Positions 20,936 to 26,067 of a stretch of DNA of 26,067 nt are shown one piece after another. The first letter of the stretch is position 1; every line of letters starts with the position of its first letter. The notes under the pieces were generated by a model, which ran no database searches, was not told the origin of the DNA, and saw only the letters and a program-made list of their open reading frames with translations. The stretch comes from JBBSBY01 sp038250835 (GTDB lineage: Bacteria; Desulfobacterota; Desulfomonilia; Desulfomonilales; Desulfomonilaceae). Location of the stretch: positions 1-26,067 of the forward strand of contig JBBSBY010000049.1 of assembly GCA_038250835.1 (NCBI GenBank), read 5' to 3'. Made by a program: the position numbers and the translations under genes.

Positions 20936-22846
20936 TTAGTGGCTAATCGCTTTGGACACTCCGATTCCTGTAATCTGTTTAACATACAGTTCGTCGAACG
21001 CCTGCTCTTCCTTTTTATTGGGGAACGCCAGCGCAAAAAAAATTGCCGCCAAAAAACCAACAGGAATAGAAACGATGCCGGGATTTTTGAGAGGGAATAA
21101 AGGCCTGTCTAAACCGAACATGGATTTACCTTGATTATTGTCTGCATAATCCAACTGTGCTTGAGTAAGAGCATCAGTTTCACTGGCGTTCAAGGTTTCC
21201 CCATTCGCTTGCTTCTGTTCCAACGCAATGATGGTTTTTTGAGCTCTCTCAGCCGTCAATTTGGGATAATTCACGTTCGGTGATACCATCACCAACCCGA
21301 GGCAAACTAAAGTGCCCACTATTAAGCCGCCGCAGATCCCCGCTGTATTCATTTTTCGCCAAAAAAGGGATAGGGTTACTGCAGGCAGGTTCCCTGATGA
21401 GGCCAACGCGAAAGCTAAAACTCCGATATGAGCCACATTCTGTTTTTCCGCGGCCATTCCAACAAGTATGGCGGGGATACCGACAGCAAGAGAAGTAATT
21501 TGTGCGGCCCTCATCTGAGCACGAGGACTTGCGGCGCCCTTCTTAATAATGTTCACATAAATATCGTGGGACATAGCCCCGGCAGAGGCCAGCACCAGCC
21601 CGGAAACCACCGCTAGAATCGTCACGAATGCTACGGCGCATAAGAAAGCCAGCAATAAATCACCCGCAATTGGAGAAAACATACTGCCCAGCTTCTGCGA
21701 TAAGAGCAGAACAGCCATATTTCCGCCCTTATCGACCGCGAAAATTTTCTGCGGACCCACAAACAGAGCTGACCCCATACCTAGAATCAAGGTAAAAATA
21801 AAAAATATGCCGATGATAAACATTGCGACTAACACCGACTTACGAGCATCTTGAGCCGTAGGCACCGTAAAAAACCGCATTAGGATATGCGGCATGCCGG
21901 CGGTTCCCAGCACAAAGGCCATTCCCAACGAAAGCTGGTCCCAAACATCCTTCAATAATAACCCCGGTTGAAGGAAGCGGGTACCGTAATCTAAGCCGGG
22001 TTTTGGAATTGCGTCATTCAGAAGTCTCAATTGCACCCAATCTTTTATGTACTGATTGTCGGTCACATCAGCAAACAACCGAAGCGGATCGAATCCCACT
22101 CTTGAGCCTACGAGAGTCGTCAGAACCACTACTCCAACCATCAATAAGGCGGCTTTGATAATTTGCACCCAGGTTGTGGCATACATGCCGCCGAAAGTAA
22201 CGCTCACCACCATTAACGAGCCGACTCCAATAATTGCCCACTTATATGGAATGTCGAGCAAAAGATTTATTAGTTTGCCGGCGCCGACCATTTGCGCGGT
22301 GAGGTACAACGTCGAAATCAGGATGGTCGAACATGCCACCACACCGCGAACTATACGCGGCGAAGATCGAAACGAAACAACGTCGCCCACCGTGTACCTG
22401 CCCGTGTTTCTGCACGGTTCCGCGACAATCAATAGAACTGTGACGTATGCTACTATTGCGCCTATCGCATACATAAAACCATCAAAACCGAACAAGGCTA
22501 TGAGGCCGGAAACCCCTAAAAAAGAAGCTGCGGACAAAAAATCTCCGGCGATGGCCCAGCCATTTTGTGTTCCGGTAATAGCCCCGCGAGCGGAATAAAA
22601 ATCCGCTACATTCTGAGTTCGACGAGACGCCCAAATAACAATTGCCAAAATGAGACCGATTACAACTGAAAACATGAGTATGGTAATAGGACGATTTCCG
22701 ATGACATAACCGGACGCCTTCTCTACTGCTGTTTGGGCGATTATCATGCGGGAGAAGCTGAGTTCGGAACCCGCAGCGAAGCCAAAAGAACTTCCCGTGG
22801 TGAGCAGAGCTACGACGATGATGATCAGGAAGATATATCTTCTCAT
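20936..22846 (-). CDS. ActP-type sodium:acetate/solute symporter, extended C-terminal loop
   Basis: The 636-residue membrane protein is a sodium/solute symporter family member close to E. coli ActP. It has a signal-like N-terminus, then FYSARGAITGTQNGWAIAGDF, LSAASFLGVSGL, GRYTVGDVVSFR and about 13 helices. It is about 87 residues longer than ActP (549, from memory). Much of the excess is a polar segment near residues 524-586 before the last helix, rich in Gln, Lys and Asn. The small DUF485 gene (yjcH) that normally precedes actP is absent from the 293 bases upstream. It probably imports acetate or a related short organic acid. Confidence 0.88.
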   Translation of the reverse strand: MRRYIFLIIIVVALLTTGSSFGFAAGSELSFSRMIIAQTAVEKASGYVIGNRPITILMFSVVIGLILAIVIWASRRTQNVADFYSARGAITGTQNGWAIAGDFLSAASFLGVSGLIALFGFDGFMYAIGAIVAYVTVLLIVAEPCRNTGRYTVGDVVSFRSSPRIVRGVVACSTILISTLYLTAQMVGAGKLINLLLDIPYKWAIIGVGSLMVVSVTFGGMYATTWVQIIKAALLMVGVVVLTTLVGSRVGFDPLRLFADVTDNQYIKDWVQLRLLNDAIPKPGLDYGTRFLQPGLLLKDVWDQLSLGMAFVLGTAGMPHILMRFFTVPTAQDARKSVLVAMFIIGIFFIFTLILGMGSALFVGPQKIFAVDKGGNMAVLLLSQKLGSMFSPIAGDLLLAFLCAVAFVTILAVVSGLVLASAGAMSHDIYVNIIKKGAASPRAQMRAAQITSLAVGIPAILVGMAAEKQNVAHIGVLAFALASSGNLPAVTLSLFWRKMNTAGICGGLIVGTLVCLGLVMVSPNVNYPKLTAERAQKTIIALEQKQANGETLNASETDALTQAQLDYADNNQGKSMFGLDRPLFPLKNPGIVSIPVGFLAAIFFALAFPNKKEEQAFDELYVKQITGIGVSKAISH

Positions 22847-23139
22847 GTGTAACCTAGTCTTGCAAAAGCTTCACAGGCAAAGTACCAGCATCCCATATCA
22901 AAAAAAGTTAACTGGTTTAGATGTAGTTCGGTAGGCTGAACAGTATTGTTATTTTATAGATTCTTTATAAAATTCTTGTAGACCCTTGTCAATTTAAATA
23001 ATTGCGGATTATTATTAAGCAAGTTCAAGTGTTGGTTGATTAACCGATTTGTGGTCAATTAAATCCTTGTGGGAACAAGCAAGAACTAATGAAGCCTCTG
23101 CGCCTCTTTCCTCTCGTCTGAGGTTCGCGAAGATATGAT

Positions 23140-23964
23140 TTAAAAGTAACTGTGCATTCCAGGTAGATAGTTCACTCCAAAGAACGTGAATATCACCGCC
23201 AGGAATCCGAGAATAGATAAATATGCGCTGCGGTCGCCGGTCCATCCGCGAGCCAATCTCGCGTGCAAAAAGGCTGAGTAGACAAGCCACGTGATCAACG
23301 ACCAAGTTTCTTTAGGATCCCATTGCCAATACGTGCCCCACGCGTAATCGGCCCAAGCCGCTCCAGTTACAATTCCTATGGTGAGCATGGGCAAACCCAC
23401 GAGAATTGATCTATAAACTATCTCATCCAAGAGTTTTGAATCGGGCAATATCCGTTTAAAGGCCGGGACCGTCCTGGTGAGCACCAAGAGTATCGCTGCA
23501 AAAAAAGATACGGCAAACCCTGCATATCCCAGGAAGCAAGAAATTACGTGAGCAATAAGCCAGTTCGATTGGAGGGCAGGTATGAGAGGTTTGATCTTAT
23601 GATCCAGATCAAGCAAGAAAATTGAAGCCATGGTAAGAAATACTGCCGGCAACCCTAATAATATGATCAAATCTGTTTGATATCTAAGTCGCACCACAAT
23701 AAGGGCCAACGCGATTGCCCAGGAAAAAAACACCATCGATTCATATAGATTCGATAGAGGCGCATGTCCTATCCCCAGTTGATATGATTCAATCCATCTG
23801 AGGAGTATGGCGCCCGTGTGAGCCACAAATATCACTATGAAAAATCCAAACAGAATATCAGTCACTCTTTTGTTTTTGCCGGCGACAACGTAGCCGATTA
23901 GATATGCAAAGCCGCACAGCAAATAACCAAAGACAACATAAGAGTTAAGTTCGACGCTGCTCAT
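23140..23964 (-). CDS. ccsA: System II cytochrome c biogenesis haem exporter/ligase subunit CcsA/ResC
   Basis: This 274-residue membrane protein has about eight helices and the haem-handling WWD-type region, WADYAWGTYWQWDPKETW (about 204-221), flanked by conserved His139 (NWLIAHV) and His271 (GMHSY). In System II it works with ResB to move haem to the outer face of the membrane and attach it to CXXCH motifs of apocytochromes. The partner ResB gene lies 167 bases upstream on the same strand. The pair could mature the octaheme cytochrome encoded at 2056. Confidence 0.93.
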   Translation of the reverse strand: MSSVELNSYVVFGYLLCGFAYLIGYVVAGKNKRVTDILFGFFIVIFVAHTGAILLRWIESYQLGIGHAPLSNLYESMVFFSWAIALALIVVRLRYQTDLIILLGLPAVFLTMASIFLLDLDHKIKPLIPALQSNWLIAHVISCFLGYAGFAVSFFAAILLVLTRTVPAFKRILPDSKLLDEIVYRSILVGLPMLTIGIVTGAAWADYAWGTYWQWDPKETWSLITWLVYSAFLHARLARGWTGDRSAYLSILGFLAVIFTFFGVNYLPGMHSYF

Positions 23965-24131
23965 TAATTACCCATATTGTGATTAATGCCTAGGTGTAGG
24001 CCGTTATATTTGATTTTATGAACTCTTAACCTTCGGCTATACGAATCTTTTTGTGGTCTAAGACCGCGGAAAACCGCATCCTGAACTTCACGTGAATTCT
24101 ACTTCGGAAGATGGCAATGTTCTAAGAAATC

Positions 24132-25442
24132 CTATTTCACAATTTTTCCAATACTCTCCTCAAGAGTTTGCCTAAACTCCCCACGCAGCCTACGACTTTG
24201 CGCCAATACTTTCACCTCGACTTTACCGTTCTTCGGAGCCAACTCCATTGTGAGACGGCGGTAGTTGGTAAATAGAATTAACAGAAATCCTAAAATTAAA
24301 GCAATAGAACCAATCCAAACAAATGGAGACCCCGGATCATAGCTAATTTGCAAACCGGTGGCATACAAGGGAGAATAATCAACATATTTTAATTGAATAT
24401 CACCAATAGCCGCTGGTTCTGTGTTTTTGTAAACGTCGACAATGATAGGCTGATCATCGCCTTTGATTGCGGAAATTTGAGCCCCCGCTCCCTTGGTAGT
24501 GGCGCCGGGGTCCAAGCTGCGCAATTGTAGCTGAATGTCGGTTCCCGGTATTGTCGCCTTTTGACGAGGAGTGAGAATAATCTCACTTGTGGAATTGTCG
24601 GGTTTCAGCGCCTCAAATTTAACTTGGCTAACCCCTACCACCTTGTAATCGGATTGGTAAAGAGAAATTCCCTTGTAAGTCAAGGGATGGTTGACGCGAA
24701 TAGATCCTGTGAGCGCTTCTTTTCCTTTTTCAAGTAATCGCACATCGCTCCTGAATTCCTTGGGCTCTCCGGTTGGGTATTTGACCAACGTGAACCCACT
24801 CACTAAAATTTCAAAAGGCAGCGGGACGGATTGTCCGGTAGGCAGACTATACTTTGCCGCGGATTCACCTTCACGAATTAAAACATGTCCTCGACTTCCA
24901 TAGATAAGACCTATTGTTCCACCCAACAGGATAACAATGATGGCAATGTGCAAGAAAGGAAAACCCAATAAATAGGATTTATGCTTTATCCATTTGAGGC
25001 TGGTTGAACCTGTTGAGGCTGTTACTTCCGGCTTTGAACCCAGGAGATTTGAACCATAGGCTGATAATTCAGTAATCAGTGAATCTTTGGATTTATTGGA
25101 GAATTTAGAAAATTTTATTGGAGCCTTGGTGTCGAGCTCATTCCATTCTTTGTATATTTTCGGCAAGCGCTTAATTAAACAACCAAGTAAATTAAGCGCC
25201 AAGAAAGTCAAGATAAGGACGAACCACCAGCTCCTGTAAACATTATTAAGATCAAGAATCAAAGTCAGTCGTTGAAAGAATTGGGACGACATTTCTGGGA
25301 ACGGAGTTTGAGGAATAATAGTGCCTATCACTGATGCCGCGGCCAAGAGAAACAACAGCGAGATGGTAGTGCGAACCGAAGAAAAAATTTCGCCAATTTC
25401 CGAGAATATGGTTGGAGTAGGGTTTTTTGAAGTTTCACTCAT
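24132..25442 (-). CDS. resB: System II cytochrome c biogenesis protein ResB/CcsB
   Basis: This 436-residue protein has the ResB architecture: transmembrane helices near 24-43, 72-92, 158-182 (with His165 in FLHIAIIV) and 374-392, and a large periplasmic beta-rich domain between the third and fourth (about 190-370, with NHPLTYKGISLYQSDY). ResB forms the haem-lyase complex with CcsA. It starts MSETSKNPTPTIF, and the length is in the normal range. The order resB then ccsA on the same strand is the standard arrangement. Confidence 0.93.
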   Translation of the reverse strand: MSETSKNPTPTIFSEIGEIFSSVRTTISLLFLLAAASVIGTIIPQTPFPEMSSQFFQRLTLILDLNNVYRSWWFVLILTFLALNLLGCLIKRLPKIYKEWNELDTKAPIKFSKFSNKSKDSLITELSAYGSNLLGSKPEVTASTGSTSLKWIKHKSYLLGFPFLHIAIIVILLGGTIGLIYGSRGHVLIREGESAAKYSLPTGQSVPLPFEILVSGFTLVKYPTGEPKEFRSDVRLLEKGKEALTGSIRVNHPLTYKGISLYQSDYKVVGVSQVKFEALKPDNSTSEIILTPRQKATIPGTDIQLQLRSLDPGATTKGAGAQISAIKGDDQPIIVDVYKNTEPAAIGDIQLKYVDYSPLYATGLQISYDPGSPFVWIGSIALILGFLLILFTNYRRLTMELAPKNGKVEVKVLAQSRRLRGEFRQTLEESIGKIVK

Positions 25443-25524
25443 ACAATAATCCGGTAATCATTTGCGCAAGTCGTTCCATCGAGCCGATTGCGACCCGTCC
25501 GTGGAGGATCAAAACGCTATATAT

Positions 25525-25968
25525 TTAGATTTTGTTTAGGCTCTTGTAATCATCAATAAATTTGTCAACGTCGTACCTGGTAATGTGCTCACGGATCTTA
25601 TCAGGCATGTTTGGAGCGTCCACAAATCCAAAGGAGCCTACTTCCCACGTGGAGCAACTTGTTATAATAGAGGGATTTCGAGACAAAGTCACGTCCTGTT
25701 TTAATTGGACGTCTATGCTAAAAAAATAGCTCATTAAATATCTTACGGCATTTACGCTTATGTACAGCCACGGTTTACCGGGGGAGTTACGCCATTGGTC
25801 CCTGGAAAATACATTTACGCCCGCGCCGCTCAGTTTACTCTCCACATCTTCCTGTCTCATATTGAGGTCAAGAGCACCCGCTTCAGCCTCTGCGTTCAGA
25901 GTTTCCACTATAACCGTTACACCACCTATTCCCTTGAGAGTCTCTCGAGTATAGTCCGTGAAATCCAT
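25525..25968 (-). CDS. Conserved hypothetical protein, unrecognised, no signal peptide
   Basis: This 147-residue protein starts MDFTDYTRETLKGIGGVTVIVETLN and is mixed alpha/beta with WLYISVNAVRYLM, SIDVQLKQDV and a Cys-Ser-Thr-Trp region near the middle. It vaguely recalls small secreted proteins I have seen in anaerobic Desulfobacterota, but those usually have a signal peptide. Here a TAA lies directly before the ATG, and the 99 bases upstream show no signal-peptide reading frame. It may be cytosolic, or a truncated relative. It lies 82 bases upstream of resB on the same strand; the spacing allows but does not prove co-transcription. Confidence 0.45.
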   Translation of the reverse strand: MDFTDYTRETLKGIGGVTVIVETLNAEAEAGALDLNMRQEDVESKLSGAGVNVFSRDQWRNSPGKPWLYISVNAVRYLMSYFFSIDVQLKQDVTLSRNPSIITSCSTWEVGSFGFVDAPNMPDKIREHITRYDVDKFIDDYKSLNKI

Positions 25969-26067
25969 TTATCCAATCGCTTTCTATGGACGACCTGATT
26001 CCATCTAAAACTGCGACGCGTCCGGATTAGGACTACTGAATTTCTTCAATAATCAGTTCAAGGTGAA

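Noticed and set aside
22056..22598. A 180-residue open frame on the + strand within the symporter gene
   Set aside because: It is antisense to a clear ActP-type protein, rich in Thr/Pro with low-complexity composition, and has no recognisable domain.

Overview
The window looks like a chromosomal segment of an anaerobic or micro-aerotolerant bacterium of the sulfate-reducer / syntroph type (Desulfobacterota, the former Deltaproteobacteria; a Desulfomonile-like relative is my best guess). The guess rests on gene content: superoxide reductase, two rubredoxins, rubredoxin:oxygen oxidoreductase, a rubrerythrin-like protein, cytochrome bd, System II cytochrome c biogenesis and a HEAT-repeat protein of the kind seen in Desulfovibrio. 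It comes from family recognition by eye, not from a database search. I see no tRNA, rRNA, CRISPR array, transposase or phage gene.

Region 1 (1-12009, all + strand) is an oxygen and reactive-oxygen defence island. In order: the C-terminal part of superoxide reductase, a rubredoxin with unusual CX4C spacing, a secreted thioredoxin-like protein, a secreted one-Cys peroxiredoxin, an octaheme cytochrome c of the hydroxylamine-oxidoreductase type, a small Cys-rich rubredoxin-like protein, a DsrE-like protein overlapping the frame of an iron-sulfur flavoprotein, a flavodoxin bracketed by two related non-coding repeats, a conventional rubredoxin, rubredoxin:oxygen oxidoreductase, a HEAT-repeat protein, cytochrome bd subunits I and II, a thiol peroxidase lacking its usual resolving cysteine, and a rubrerythrin-like ferritin-fold protein. 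The cytosolic arm (superoxide reductase, rubredoxins, ROO, Tpx, rubrerythrin-like protein) should remove superoxide, peroxide and O2 using rubredoxin and related donors. The membrane arm is cytochrome bd. The periplasmic arm is the thioredoxin-like protein, the peroxiredoxin and the octaheme cytochrome.

Region 2 (12218-18610) holds an orphan efflux-type membrane fusion protein, a soluble PAS/GAF histidine kinase with no neighbouring response regulator, two tandem DUF1622-like small membrane proteins on the - strand, a YihY/BrkB membrane protein (+) and a cyclopropane-fatty-acid synthase (-). Most of these act at the envelope.

Region 3 (18611-26067) has a roughly 680-base non-coding stretch with a plausible promoter, a LOG-family protein (+), and then a - strand block: an amidohydrolase, an ActP-type acetate/solute symporter, the System II haem-lyase pair CcsA/CcsB-ResB (which could serve the octaheme cytochrome upstream), and a small protein I cannot assign.

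Many apparent long frames begin at TTG codons a few residues upstream of better starts. I moved starts to the codon with a good ribosome-binding site where the sequence supported it.
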